A stretch of 56,758 nt of DNA, taken from NCBI GenBank assembly GCA_937959125.1, contig CALGQU010000171.1, positions 1 to 56,758 of the forward strand. The letters run 5' to 3'. The translations under genes and the position numbers were made by a program. Of this stretch, positions 17,137 through 26,369 are shown in pieces (positions within the stretch are counted from its first letter, which is position 1; each line of letters opens with the position of its first letter). The notes below the pieces were generated by a model. It had not been told where the DNA came from and ran no database searches. It saw only the letters and a program-made list of their open reading frames with translations. Source of the DNA: an uncultured Croceitalea sp. (GTDB taxonomy: Bacteria; Bacteroidota; Bacteroidia; Flavobacteriales; Flavobacteriaceae).

Positions 17137-18807
17137 TCATTTTCCTTTTAATGGGGAGTCAATGCTGTTTTCTAAATGGATATCGATGTACTTTTGGTTA
17201 AGTTCATCAGAGTCCCCGTATTGCTCCCGTAAAGCGTCCAGTTTTTGTTTTAGGGTTGTAACCACGGTTGCATATTCTGGGTTACCATATACATTGTTGG
17301 TTTCGTTGGGGTCTTTTTTACGGTCATAAAGCTCCCATTCATCAATATCGTAGTAAAAATGGGCCAGCTTATAGTCAACGGTAACAATCCCGTAATGCCG
17401 CTTTACTTGATGTACGGCAGGGTATTCATAATAATGATAGTAAACCGCATCCCGGGTCCAATTGGCCTCATTGGACGTCAATAACGGTAGTAAACTTTCC
17501 CCCTGCATTTCTTCGGGGGCTTGGATTTGTGCTGCTTCTAACATGGTTTGCGCAAAATCTAAATTTTGGACCATTTCTTCATTGGTAATACCGGGTTTAA
17601 TTTCATGGGGCCAACGCACCAACAAAGGTGTTTTAAAAGACTCGTTGTAAATAAAGCGTTTGTCAAACCAACCGTGTTCCCCAAGATAAAATCCTTGATC
17701 GGAAGTGTAAATGACCATGGTATTGTCGCTAAGCTTATTTTCATCAAGATAGTCCAATACCCTACCAACATTATCATCTACGGATGAAATACAAGCCAAA
17801 TAATCCTGCATATAGCGTTGGTATTTCCAGCGCATTTTCTCCTCTTGGGTCATGTCCGGCCAATTTTTCTCAAAATCAGCATTTATCTTGTCCAAAATAG
17901 GTTCATATGCTGCTTTTTGTGCTTCCGTAACACGGTTGCTGTAGGGATTGTCAAAACCTCCTTCATATTCTGGAACCTCGGGTGTCGGCTTCATTTTAGC
18001 GGTGAGTTTCGGGCGTATTTTGCTATCGTGGTTGTACATCATATCGGTGAGCAAATTCATTTCTGCCGTTTTTGCCGCTGTACCCCGATTTTTATAATCA
18101 TCAAAGAGTGTAGCGGGTTCTGGAAAGGTCTTGCCCAAATATTCTTCAAACTTATCCGGCCTGGGCCACCAAGGGCGATGCGGGGCCTTGTGCAAATACA
18201 TCAGTAAGAACGGTTTTACCGTGTCCCTTTTTTTATCCAACCATTCTAAAGTAAGGTCCGTAATCACATCGGTAACATAACCTTCTTTACGTATGGTATC
18301 CCCAGTTTTTGTGATAAAATCCGGATTTATGTAACTACCCTGTCCCGGCAAGATCATAAAGTCGTCCACACCTTTTGGGTTGTTGCCAAAATGGAGTTTG
18401 CCAAACATAGCCGTTTGGTAGCCTGCGTCTTGAAATAGCTCCGGAAAGGTAACCTGTGTAGTGTCAAAAGGGCGTCTATTGTCCGTTTTGCCATTGATAT
18501 GGGTGTGTTTTCCAGTAAGTATAGTGGCCCGGGATGGCGCACAGATAGAGTTGGTCACACAGGCATTGGTAAACGTTATACCTTCTTGGGCAATACGATC
18601 TATATTTGGGGTGTTTATAAGGGTACTTCCATAAGCTCCGATAGCTTGGTAGGCATGATCATCGGACATGATAAAAATGATATTGGGCCTTGGTTTGGGT
18701 TTTGGTTCAACTTCTTTTTTACAGGAAAAAGCCACACCGCCAAGAATAAACAGGACAAGTGGCCCAAAGATGATTTTGATTTGAAAATTGGAGGTTTTGT
18801 TTTTCAT
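17137..18807 (-). CDS. Family S1 sulfatase, secreted
   Basis: A 556-residue arylsulfatase-type enzyme. The N-terminal signal ends near Cys29 (VAFSC), suggesting a lipoprotein with a relaxed lipobox. The metal-binding FIMSDDH has Asp49 and Asp50. The formylglycine motif is C89-A-P-S-R, matching C/S-x-P-x-R, so a sulfatase-maturing enzyme is needed elsewhere in the genome. The blocks YTSDQGFYLGEHGWFDKR and a DUF4976-like C-terminus (DEWELYDRKKDPNETNN) are typical of carbohydrate sulfatases that desulfate algal or animal polysaccharides. No SusC/D pair or glycoside hydrolase lies next to it, so the substrate is open. Confidence 0.93.
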   Translation of the reverse strand: MKNKTSNFQIKIIFGPLVLFILGGVAFSCKKEVEPKPKPRPNIIFIMSDDHAYQAIGAYGSTLINTPNIDRIAQEGITFTNACVTNSICAPSRATILTGKHTHINGKTDNRRPFDTTQVTFPELFQDAGYQTAMFGKLHFGNNPKGVDDFMILPGQGSYINPDFITKTGDTIRKEGYVTDVITDLTLEWLDKKRDTVKPFLLMYLHKAPHRPWWPRPDKFEEYLGKTFPEPATLFDDYKNRGTAAKTAEMNLLTDMMYNHDSKIRPKLTAKMKPTPEVPEYEGGFDNPYSNRVTEAQKAAYEPILDKINADFEKNWPDMTQEEKMRWKYQRYMQDYLACISSVDDNVGRVLDYLDENKLSDNTMVIYTSDQGFYLGEHGWFDKRFIYNESFKTPLLVRWPHEIKPGITNEEMVQNLDFAQTMLEAAQIQAPEEMQGESLLPLLTSNEANWTRDAVYYHYYEYPAVHQVKRHYGIVTVDYKLAHFYYDIDEWELYDRKKDPNETNNVYGNPEYATVVTTLKQKLDALREQYGDSDELNQKYIDIHLENSIDSPLKGK

Positions 18808-18850
18808 ACTTAAAAGATACTAAGATTCCTTTTACTACGGAGTTTTTTTA

Positions 18851-18880
18851 TTTGGCACTAATTTTGGTTTTATATCTTTA
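18851..18880 (+). promoter_or_regulatory. Candidate Bacteroidota promoter
   Basis: TTTG at 18851-18854, an 18-base spacer and TATCTTTA at 18873-18880 (one mismatch to TAnnTTTG) lie about 20 bases before the small lipoprotein gene. Confidence 0.45.
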
Positions 18881-18899
18881 TAACTTACAAAAACAACAG

Positions 18900-19385
18900 A
18901 TGAAGAACATTCTATATAGTGCTTTGATTATGGTTTTTTCGCTATCCAGCTGTACACCACAAAAAAAATTGGTGGCAACGACACCCTTTCAAATGGGAGA
19001 AGCAACCTGCCAATCTTGGGTGGGGGGAAGGCCAGAGAGTGGTTCCGGAATACGCTTGAACATCCCTATGTTGAGCGAGGATATGCAAGGGGTGCAGTTC
19101 CAACAAGTGTATTTTAGGGGAAAAGTAACGGATTTAAAAATGAAAACAGAAGAGGGTAAAAAGTATGCTACTGCAAATTTCCTGAATAACCCGGCGGATA
19201 AGCCCGACATCATTATGGATGCCGATGCCAAAAAAGAGGTAGGTAATCGCCCGCCGGAATTGAAAGACGAATTTCCTTTTGAGCTACAACCCACGGAATG
19301 TGTGATAAGCTATTTGGATGGCGATACGATCAAGTATCATAAAGTAGAAGGTGTAAAAGAGTTAAAACAACTTATTTACAAATAG
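18900..19385 (+). CDS. Small conserved lipoprotein, function unknown
   Basis: A 161-residue lipoprotein starting at the ATG at 18900 (MKNILYSALIMVFSLSSC, lipid-attached Cys18); the open frame extends 16 codons upstream, but those residues would spoil the signal peptide. The mature part is soluble with alternating beta-like segments and no motif I recognise. It is monocistronic, with a promoter candidate upstream and a strong terminator downstream, and is divergent from the sulfatase. Confidence 0.7.
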   Translation: MKNILYSALIMVFSLSSCTPQKKLVATTPFQMGEATCQSWVGGRPESGSGIRLNIPMLSEDMQGVQFQQVYFRGKVTDLKMKTEEGKKYATANFLNNPADKPDIIMDADAKKEVGNRPPELKDEFPFELQPTECVISYLDGDTIKYHKVEGVKELKQLIYK

Positions 19386-19443
19386 CTAAGGCAAAGAATT
19401 TTTGACCATAGCAGATAATGATTACTTTTATAGGAATTACCGG

Positions 19444-19472
19444 GCCCGAAGTCTTGCTTCGGGCTTTCTTTT
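19444..19472 (+). terminator. Rho-independent terminator
   Basis: GCCCGAAG at 19444-19451 and CTTCGGGC at 19457-19464 form a perfect 8-bp stem with a 5-base loop, followed by TTTCTTTT. It ends the small lipoprotein transcript. Confidence 0.85.
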
Positions 19473-19485
19473 AAAGGATAGTTGA

Positions 19486-20952
19486 TTGAACCCACTCAAA
19501 AAACTTTTTAAACAAACCGCCATTTATGGCTTGGCCACCGTGTTGCCAAGGATGTTGTCCTTTATACTGGTTCCACTATATACTTCTGTTATGCCACCGG
19601 GCGCTTATGGTGAAGTGGTCATTATTTTTGCCTGGTTTGCGATATTCAATGTGGTCCTTGCCTATGGAATGGAGACAGCTTTTTTTAGGTTTTACAACGG
19701 TTCCGACGCCAAGGATACCGTAGTATCCACTTCTTTGGTTTCCCTCCTGGTCTCTACCTTGCTTTTTGTTATGGTGGCTTTTATTGGGAGGGATCAATTG
19801 GCAGCGGTTACGGCTATCCCAAGCAAGTATTTAAATTATGTTATAGTAATATTGGCATTGGATGCGCTGGTAGTGGTGCCCTTTGCTTGGTTACGTGCAA
19901 ATGAAAAACCAATGCGCTATGCGGTAATCAAAATTTTGAATGTCGCTATAAATCTTGGCTTAAACGTATTCTTTTTGTTGCTCTTACCAACTATTGTTTC
20001 TGAAAATGGGGAAGGGGCTCTGGATTGGATGTACCAGGAGAATTTTGAAATCTCATATATCTTTATTTCCAATTTGGTGGCAAGTGCAGTTACCTTAATC
20101 TTGATGTTGGGCCTCTATTTTAAGACCAACTATAGCTTTGATATTGATCTTTGGAAACGTATGATGCGCTATGCATGGCCCGTTCTTTTGGCCGGGGTCG
20201 CTTTTACGATCAACGAGGTTTCCAACCGTATTTTGTTAGATGAACTATTGCCCGCGGAAACGGCCAGGAGTGAAGTGGGCAAATATGCCGCCTGTTTAAA
20301 ATTGGCACTTTTCATGACCTTGTTTGCAACGGCATTTAGAATGGGCATTGAACCCTTTTTCTTCAGTCATGCAAAGACGGAACAGCCACAAAAAACCTAT
20401 GCTTTGATTACCAATTACTTTGTCATCCTTGGGAGTTTGATTCTCCTTGCCGTGGTGGTCTATGCGGACCTGCTTAAAGTGCTTTTTGTGCGCGACGAAG
20501 CCTACTGGAGCGCTATGGAAATTGTGCCTATCATTGTGTTGGCCAGTTTTTGTTTGGGCATTTACCACAATCTATCGGTTTGGTATAAAATAACGGACAG
20601 GACCAAGTACGGTGCTTACATTTCTTCCATTGGTGCCTTGCTAACCTTGGTCATCAATCTCCTGCTCATCCCTGTCATAGGCTATATGGCTTCGGCTATT
20701 GGCACCTTGGTAGCCTACGCCGCTATGATGTGCCTTTCCTATTACTATGGAAAAAAGCACTATCCCATTCCCTATAATATGCGCAAAATTGGGTTTTATG
20801 GCGGAATTTCCATCCTATTCTCGTTGCTGTCCTTTTACGTTTTTGAGCGCAACATAATAGTAGGCAACATCCTGCTTTTAGTATTTTTGGGATTGATTTA
20901 CAAATTGGAAGGGGATAAGTTAAAGATGATATTCTTAAAGAGAAACCGATAA
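19486..20952 (+). CDS. Oligosaccharide flippase / polysaccharide biosynthesis protein (MOP superfamily)
   Basis: A 488-residue inner-membrane protein with about 14 helices, of the Wzx-like flippase family. It moves lipid-linked sugars across the inner membrane. The start is a TTG at 19486 (NPLKKLFKQTAIYGLATVLPR), chosen because that N-terminus is the conserved amphipathic opening of the family and no ATG precedes it. It begins 14 bases past the terminator of the previous gene. Homologues in related genomes commonly precede dut and a sugar nucleotidyltransferase, as here after the DUF6090 gene. Confidence 0.88.
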   Translation: MNPLKKLFKQTAIYGLATVLPRMLSFILVPLYTSVMPPGAYGEVVIIFAWFAIFNVVLAYGMETAFFRFYNGSDAKDTVVSTSLVSLLVSTLLFVMVAFIGRDQLAAVTAIPSKYLNYVIVILALDALVVVPFAWLRANEKPMRYAVIKILNVAINLGLNVFFLLLLPTIVSENGEGALDWMYQENFEISYIFISNLVASAVTLILMLGLYFKTNYSFDIDLWKRMMRYAWPVLLAGVAFTINEVSNRILLDELLPAETARSEVGKYAACLKLALFMTLFATAFRMGIEPFFFSHAKTEQPQKTYALITNYFVILGSLILLAVVVYADLLKVLFVRDEAYWSAMEIVPIIVLASFCLGIYHNLSVWYKITDRTKYGAYISSIGALLTLVINLLLIPVIGYMASAIGTLVAYAAMMCLSYYYGKKHYPIPYNMRKIGFYGGISILFSLLSFYVFERNIIVGNILLLVFLGLIYKLEGDKLKMIFLKRNR

Positions 20953-20954
20953 AC

Positions 20955-20982
20955 CCATCCCTAACCCCTCCAAGGAGGGGGA
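20955..20982. repeat. Short C/G-rich intergenic palindrome
   Basis: CCCCTCC at 20965-20971 and GGAGGGG at 20974-20980 form a tight inverted repeat following the text CATCCCTAA. A related C-run (TATCCCCCTAAACCCCC) occurs near 29189-29205. Sequences of this type are scattered between genes in flavobacterial genomes; here it precedes the inserted-looking DUF6090 gene. Confidence 0.5.
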
Positions 20983-20983
20983 A

Positions 20984-21742
20984 ATGATTATGATAAAACT
21001 CTTCAATAAGATAAGAAACCGCGCAATCAATGAGAATAAGCTTGGCAAGTATTTAAAATATGCTATTGGCGAGATTATTCTGGTGATGGTTGGTATTTTG
21101 CTGGCATTACAAGTAAATACTTGGAATAACAATCGTGAACTTAAAAAAGAGGAGCAGAAAATTCTTAAAAGTTTACTTAATGAATTTAATGAAAATCTTA
21201 AGAGATTTGATTTAGCTTACGATTTTCATTTAAAACGTAAAAGTGGAATACATTACTCAATATTCGCTGATTTAAATTCTTTATCTACTGATAGTTTAAT
21301 CTCAGTACTAAATAAAGTGAACAGAAATTATACATTCGATCCTCTTCAGGGCATTTATAATTCTGTAATTAATTCTGGTAAAATAGAGATAATTTCTAAT
21401 GACACCTTAAAAAGTAAAATTGCTAGACTTCAAGACTTAATTAGAGATTATCAAGAAGAAGAAAAGGGTACTCAAGAGCACTCAAGACAAAATCTCTATC
21501 CTTACGAGATAAGTCAACCTTTAACAAGTTTCAGGTATAGAAACGGAGATGGTAATTATGAAGATGAAGCGATGGAGATTAAACAAAACCTTCTTAAGTT
21601 TTTCAAATCTCAAAAATACAATAACATAGTTGTTCAATTAAATGGTTGGATGAGTGCTATTTTTGAGGAAGGCCCAGTTTTAAGAGAAGAAATGGTGTCA
21701 ATCATTAATTTATTAGAAGAAGAAATAGAAAAGCATAACTAA
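20984..21742 (+). CDS. DUF6090 family membrane-anchored protein
   Basis: A 252-residue protein with the DUF6090 opening: a basic N-terminus, LGKYLKYAIGEIILVMVGI and a single membrane helix (about 27-46), then LALQVNTWNNNRE and a charged helical domain. It is thought to face the periplasm; function unknown. It starts ATG-ATT-ATG, so residue 3 is an equally good start. The gene is clearly A/T-richer than its neighbours. It is bounded upstream by a C/G palindrome and downstream by a known-type intergenic repeat, and it splits the flippase/dut pair. This looks like an acquired gene of a family that occurs in many copies in flavobacteria. Confidence 0.82.
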   Translation: MIMIKLFNKIRNRAINENKLGKYLKYAIGEIILVMVGILLALQVNTWNNNRELKKEEQKILKSLLNEFNENLKRFDLAYDFHLKRKSGIHYSIFADLNSLSTDSLISVLNKVNRNYTFDPLQGIYNSVINSGKIEIISNDTLKSKIARLQDLIRDYQEEEKGTQEHSRQNLYPYEISQPLTSFRYRNGDGNYEDEAMEIKQNLLKFFKSQKYNNIVVQLNGWMSAIFEEGPVLREEMVSIINLLEEEIEKHN

Positions 21743-21746
21743 TTGT

Positions 21747-21770
21747 CACACTCAGCGCAGTCGAAGTGTA
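21747..21770. repeat. Interspersed intergenic repeat, GCGCAGTCGAA type
   Basis: ACACT at 21748-21752 and AGTGT at 21765-21769 flank CAGCGCAGTCGA. The core closely resembles intergenic repeats that are abundant in Flavobacteriia. A related copy is at 55504-55523 (TCCT GAGCCGCATCGA AGGA). Confidence 0.55.
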
Positions 21771-21831
21771 TTGCGAAGCATAAAAAGAAACAAAGAAGTA
21801 TAATTAAAAAGGATTCCCGTTTTCGTGGGAA

Positions 21832-22272
21832 ATGAATATGAAAATAAACATCATCAACAAATCAAAACATCCATTGCCCCATTACGAAACTAATGCTTCC
21901 GCGGGGATGGATTTAAGAGCCAATATTTCTGAAGCAATAACGTTAAAACCTTTGGATAGGACCATTGTAAAAACAGGGCTTTTTATAGAATTGCCCATAG
22001 GTTTTGAGGCTCAGGTCCGCCCCCGTAGCGGATTGGCCGCTAAAAAGGGCATTACCGTACTCAATGCGCCGGGAACCGTAGATGCGGATTACCGAGGGGA
22101 GATAGGGGTCATTCTGGTCAATCTATCCAACGAGGATTTTACCATTGAAAATGGCGAACGCATTGCCCAATTGATCATTGCCAAACATGAACGCGCGGAA
22201 TGGGAAGAAGTTGAAATCCTTTCAGAAACCGCCCGCGGTGAAGGAGGGTTTGGGAGTACCGGGAATAACTAA
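21832..22272 (+). CDS. dut: dUTP diphosphatase
   Basis: Hydrolyses dUTP to dUMP and pyrophosphate, limiting uracil in DNA and supplying dTMP synthesis. The 146-residue trimeric-type enzyme shows all five motifs: AGMDL (24-28), PRSGLA (64-69), [10 protein letters not shown] (81-90, catalytic Asp84), NGERIAQL (107-114) and the flexible C-terminal [10 protein letters not shown] (135-144). The start may be this ATG or the one two codons later (MKINIINKS). The next gene follows after 83 bases. Confidence 0.96.
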   Translation: MNMKINIINKSKHPLPHYETNASAGMDLRANISEAITLKPLDRTIVKTGLFIELPIGFEAQVRPRSGLAAKKGITVLNAPGTVDADYRGEIGVILVNLSNEDFTIENGERIAQLIIAKHERAEWEEVEILSETARGEGGFGSTGNN

Positions 22273-22355
22273 TTCCGGCAAAAGCAAAAGAAAAAACAGA
22301 ATAAGAATGTCTAGCTTCTAGTATCTAAAAGCGAAGCGGTCTAATATCTTAAAGA

Positions 22356-23372
22356 ATGAAAATAATAGTACCCATGGCCGGTAGAGGCTCCAGATTACGC
22401 CCGCACAGTTTAACGGTTCCAAAACCTTTGATTCCTGTTGCCGGAAAGCCTATAGTACATCGGCTGGTGAGTGATATTGCCAAAGTATTGGGCGAACCTA
22501 TAGAAGAAGTGGCCTTCATTTTGGGCGACCCCGCCTTTTTTGGGGATGATGTGGTAACAAGCTTACAGGATTTGGCAAAGGAATTAGGGGCTAAAGCTTC
22601 CATTTACCGCCAAGATGAACCCTTGGGTACGGGCCACGCTATAATGAGCGCAAAACCTTCCTTAAGTGGGCCTGCGGTTATCGCATATGCGGATACTTTG
22701 ATACGGGCGGAATTTAATCTGGATAAGGATGCGGATAGTGTTATTTGGGTAAAACAAGTGGAAAGGCCAGAGGCCTTTGGGGTCGTTAAATTGAACAATG
22801 CCCAAGAGATTGTGGAACTGGTGGAAAAACCCCAAGAATTTATCTCGGATTTAGCGGTTATAGGCATCTACTATTTTAAGGATGTTGGGGTCTTAAAAGA
22901 AGAATTGCAGTACGTTTTGGACAACAACGTCATCAATGGCGGGGAATACCAAATCAATGACGGCATCAAACGCATGATGGCCAACGGAAAGAAATTTGTG
23001 ACCGGTCAAGTAGAAGAATGGATGGATTGTGGCAATAAGGCCGTAACCGTGGAAACCAACCAAAGGATGCTGGGATTTTTGCAGCACGATGGCGAAAACC
23101 TTATTGCAGAAAGCGTAATACAAGAGAACGCCAATATCATCGAACCTTGTTTTATTGGGGAAAACGTGGTTCTAAGGAATGCGACCATAGGGCCGTTTGT
23201 TTCTATTGGAAACGATACCCATATTGAAAATAGCACCGTTAAAAATAGCCTAATCCAAAGTAAGACTACTATTAAAAACGCTAACTTAGATAATGCTATG
23301 ATCGGCAACCACGTGCATTATGATGGTAATTTTGAACGTATAAGCATTGGGGATTATTCCGTTTTGGAATAA
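22356..23372 (+). CDS. Sugar nucleotidyltransferase with C-terminal left-handed beta-helix
   Basis: A 338-residue NDP-sugar pyrophosphorylase-like enzyme. The signature MAGRGSRLRPHSLTVPKPLIP at residues 7-27 binds the nucleotide and sugar-1-phosphate; EWMDCGNK near residue 220 is also family-typical. The last 85 residues contain hexapeptide-like repeats (PCFIGENVVLRNATIGPF, VSIGNDTHIENSTV), as in dual nucleotidyl/acyltransferase-like proteins. The likely reaction is glucose-1-phosphate + NTP to NDP-glucose, but the sugar and nucleotide are not certain. It fits the neighbouring flippase as part of envelope glycan synthesis. Confidence 0.88.
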   Translation: MKIIVPMAGRGSRLRPHSLTVPKPLIPVAGKPIVHRLVSDIAKVLGEPIEEVAFILGDPAFFGDDVVTSLQDLAKELGAKASIYRQDEPLGTGHAIMSAKPSLSGPAVIAYADTLIRAEFNLDKDADSVIWVKQVERPEAFGVVKLNNAQEIVELVEKPQEFISDLAVIGIYYFKDVGVLKEELQYVLDNNVINGGEYQINDGIKRMMANGKKFVTGQVEEWMDCGNKAVTVETNQRMLGFLQHDGENLIAESVIQENANIIEPCFIGENVVLRNATIGPFVSIGNDTHIENSTVKNSLIQSKTTIKNANLDNAMIGNHVHYDGNFERISIGDYSVLE

Positions 23373-23437
23373 CCATTGAAACTCCCTTTTTCGCTTTGGT
23401 TCAACCACAGATTCCTTAGCATGAAGATGTAAAAATA

Positions 23438-24358
23438 ATGAAACAACATATCCTTTTAACAGCTTTTGTCTTTGTGGCTTTTTCATATGCCCAAGAAGAC
23501 CAAAAGTTGGACATTCCGGAAAGTGCAGAGGTTTTTTTGGAAGAATATACCGATGGGTTTCAGGATATTTTTTTTAATGCGCTCCAGCAGAAAGGAATCC
23601 AAAATTACGACAGGGCCATCAACTTGTTTTTGGAGTGTAAACAACTAAATGTTGCTACCAGCGTTATCGATCATGAACTTGCCAAAACCTATTTATTGGA
23701 CAAGACCTATGTAACCGCACAGCAGTATGCGGTTGAAGCTTTGATTGCAGAACCCGCCAATTACTGGTACTTGGATACCTTGGAACAGATATTGTCCAAA
23801 CAGTCGAATACTATGGATGCGGTGAAGAATACACTTCCGTTTGATAATAAGGAATTACAAAAGAACCTGGTCCTTGTTTACTTTAAAAAGAAGAAGTATG
23901 GTGATGCTTTAGCGATACTAAAAGGTCTACCAAAATCAAGCTTTAAAGAGGAACTTCAGCTAAAATTGGAAGATAGTTTGGCGCAGCTCAAAAAGAATGC
24001 TCCGAAGACAAAATCTACCGGTTTGATAACGGTCAATAATGACCCTATAAAAGTTCTTGAGCTAAATCTGGAACAACATATCAAAAATGAACAGTTTGCA
24101 ATGGTGGCCCTGCGTGCCAAGGACGCCGTAGAAACCTATCCTTTGCAACCCTATTTTTATTATGCCTATGGTTTGGCCCTTCATAAAACCAATAAAAACG
24201 ATGAAGCCATTGAGATGCTGGAGTCTTCCTTGGATTATTTGTTTGATGATATCAGCCTGGGCAACAAAATTTATAGGACTTTGTCCGATGCCTATACCCA
24301 GGCAGGAAACTCTTCTAAAGCAAATGAGTACCTTAGTAAGATAAAACCCGGATTTTAA
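23438..24358 (+). CDS. Secreted TPR-repeat protein
   Basis: A 306-residue protein with an 18-residue signal peptide (ending FSYAQ). Helical tetratricopeptide-like units are seen at about 45-110 (NYDRAINLFLECKQLN...) and 210-300 (YFYYAYGLALHKTNKNDEAIEMLE). It should be a periplasmic scaffold. It is followed after 1 base by the DUF4292 lipoprotein gene and then the EnvC-like gene, so the three probably form one envelope unit. Confidence 0.82.
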   Translation: MKQHILLTAFVFVAFSYAQEDQKLDIPESAEVFLEEYTDGFQDIFFNALQQKGIQNYDRAINLFLECKQLNVATSVIDHELAKTYLLDKTYVTAQQYAVEALIAEPANYWYLDTLEQILSKQSNTMDAVKNTLPFDNKELQKNLVLVYFKKKKYGDALAILKGLPKSSFKEELQLKLEDSLAQLKKNAPKTKSTGLITVNNDPIKVLELNLEQHIKNEQFAMVALRAKDAVETYPLQPYFYYAYGLALHKTNKNDEAIEMLESSLDYLFDDISLGNKIYRTLSDAYTQAGNSSKANEYLSKIKPGF

Positions 24359-24359
24359 T

Positions 24360-25139
24360 ATGTACAGTTACCCATTGCTTAAAAAATATATTGGTTTTTT
24401 AGTAATACTACTTGTTTTTGTTTCGTGTAAATCCACTAAAAGTATTGCTGTGGGGGAGGCAGATGGTACACTGTCCCCAAAAAAAATCATTCAAAACCAC
24501 TATCAGAACCAACTGAATTTTGAAACACTAAGCGGAAAAGTCAAAATAGCGTATTCCGATGGGGAGAACGACCAAGGTGTTGCCGTAAGCATGCGTATTA
24601 AAAAAGATGAGGTCATTTGGATAAGTGCCCCTTTAGGTGTTGTAAAAGCCCATATTACGCCACAACGGGTTTCCTTTTATAACCGTCTTGAAAATGAATA
24701 TTTTGATGGCGATTTTAGTTATTTGAGCAATATTCTAGGCACGGAGGTGGATTTTAACATGGTCCAAAACCTATTGGTGGGCAATGCGGTCTTGGATTTA
24801 AGAGATCAGAAATTTTCTTCGGCCGTGGAGGACGGCAAATACAGCCTAAAGCCCAAAAAGAAAAATCCGTTGTACAAGATTTTGTTTCAGTTGGAGCCTA
24901 AATACTTTAGGGTTGCCAACCAGCAAATATCGCAAGCGGAAGAAGATAGATTGCTTACCATGGCCTATGCCTATCAAGAAGTAACGGAAAAAATCCTTCC
25001 AAAATCTGTTACTATCAAAGCTATGGACAAGGAGAAAACCAATACGATAGATTTGGAATATAGGGGAGTAGAATTTGATAGGAAACTCAATTTTCCCTAT
25101 AAAATACCAAAAGGTTTCAAAGAAATTGTCTTAGAATAA
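24360..25139 (+). CDS. DUF4292 lipoprotein
   Basis: A 259-residue lipoprotein (lipobox VFVSC, Cys23 region). The mature part matches the DUF4292 pattern: NFETLSGKVKIAYSD, then DEVIWISAPLGVVKAHITPQRVSFYNRLENEYFDG. This fold is LolA/LolB-like, so a role in lipoprotein or lipid handling at the outer membrane is plausible but unproven. It lies between the TPR and EnvC-like genes with 1-base gaps. Confidence 0.85.
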   Translation: MYSYPLLKKYIGFLVILLVFVSCKSTKSIAVGEADGTLSPKKIIQNHYQNQLNFETLSGKVKIAYSDGENDQGVAVSMRIKKDEVIWISAPLGVVKAHITPQRVSFYNRLENEYFDGDFSYLSNILGTEVDFNMVQNLLVGNAVLDLRDQKFSSAVEDGKYSLKPKKKNPLYKILFQLEPKYFRVANQQISQAEEDRLLTMAYAYQEVTEKILPKSVTIKAMDKEKTNTIDLEYRGVEFDRKLNFPYKIPKGFKEIVLE

Positions 25140-25140
25140 G

Positions 25141-26364
25141 ATGGTAAAAATCTGCTTACAAAAGGGTTTTTTTACACTGATTTTCGGTTTGTTGGTGTTT
25201 GGTGTCGCCGCTCAAACAAGCGAACAGCGAAAATTGGAAGCAAAAAGAAACCGCCTCCAAAATGAGATCAAAGAGATGAACCGCCTTCTTTTTGCCAAAA
25301 AGAAGGAACGTGGTAATGTTCTCGAACAGATGGATGCGTTGGACCGTAAAATTAATATCAGCCAAGAATTGGTACGTGTCACCAATCAGCAATCCAACTT
25401 ATTGAACAGGGAGATAAATGCCAACGTTAGAAAGATAGGAAAGCTTAGGGAAGATTTAGAGCTTTTAAAAACGGATTATGCTGCCCTTATTAGAAAATCC
25501 TATCAGAACAAATCCCAAGAAAACCGTATTCTATTTTTGTTGTCCTCGCAAAGCTTCTTTCAAGCGTTCAAGCGTGTACAATACATGAGGCAGTACACAA
25601 AATATAGACAAAAGCAGGGGGAGGCCATTATTTTAAAAACAGAGGAGCTTTCCAGTTTGAACAAGGACCTTACTGAAACCAGAAAGATCAAAGACCAGCT
25701 CATTGCAGAAAATAGGAAGGTAAAAAATGCGCTTTATAAGGAAATCAATTCCCAAAAAGGGCTGCTTAAAAGCATTCGGCAGAATGAAAGCAAGTATGCT
25801 GCCGCCATTGAATCTAAAAGAAAGGAAGCAAGGCGGATTGATCGTGAAATAGACAAGCTCATCCGCAGTGCCATTGCCAGCACTAATAAAAAATCGGGTA
25901 GTAAAAACACAACCTCTTTTACGTTGACCCCAGAAGCCAAGGTATTGGCCAATAACTTCTCCTCCAATAAGGGAAAGCTTATCTGGCCTGTAGAAAAAGG
26001 GATTAAAAGTCAAGGTTTTGGGGTATATGCAGATAAGGTGTACCCCGGGATAAAGCATCAAAATAACGGGGTCACCATAGCAACGGATAAAGGTGCGCGG
26101 GCAAGGGCGGTTTTTGAGGGTGAAGTAATGACCATTTTTACTAACAAAGCTGGAATCAAAGGGGTATACTTAAGACACGGAAACTATATTAGTTTTTATT
26201 ACAACCTTTCCAAAATCTATGTACAAAAAGGGGATAAGGTAGCGGCAAAGGAGGCACTAGGAGAGGTGTATACCAACAAGTTCAATGGGAATACCGACTT
26301 AAAATTTTATTTGTTCCAAGATACCAAACGTCTAAATCCGGAACAGTGGATTTATAGGCTTTAG
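25141..26364 (+). CDS. EnvC-like murein hydrolase activator (degenerate M23/LytM)
   Basis: A 407-residue periplasmic protein: signal peptide (1-24), long coiled coil (about 28-250, rich in K/E/Q heptads), then a LytM/M23 domain (about 280-407). The zinc ligands are lost: the usual HxGxD segment reads KHQNNGVTIAT and the usual HxH reads YYNLSK. It should therefore not cut peptidoglycan itself but activate an amidase during cell division, as E. coli EnvC does. Last gene of the TPR-DUF4292-EnvC unit; it converges with the thioesterase gene. Confidence 0.88.
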   Translation: MVKICLQKGFFTLIFGLLVFGVAAQTSEQRKLEAKRNRLQNEIKEMNRLLFAKKKERGNVLEQMDALDRKINISQELVRVTNQQSNLLNREINANVRKIGKLREDLELLKTDYAALIRKSYQNKSQENRILFLLSSQSFFQAFKRVQYMRQYTKYRQKQGEAIILKTEELSSLNKDLTETRKIKDQLIAENRKVKNALYKEINSQKGLLKSIRQNESKYAAAIESKRKEARRIDREIDKLIRSAIASTNKKSGSKNTTSFTLTPEAKVLANNFSSNKGKLIWPVEKGIKSQGFGVYADKVYPGIKHQNNGVTIATDKGARARAVFEGEVMTIFTNKAGIKGVYLRHGNYISFYYNLSKIYVQKGDKVAAKEALGEVYTNKFNGNTDLKFYLFQDTKRLNPEQWIYRL

Positions 26365-26369
26365 GAAGA

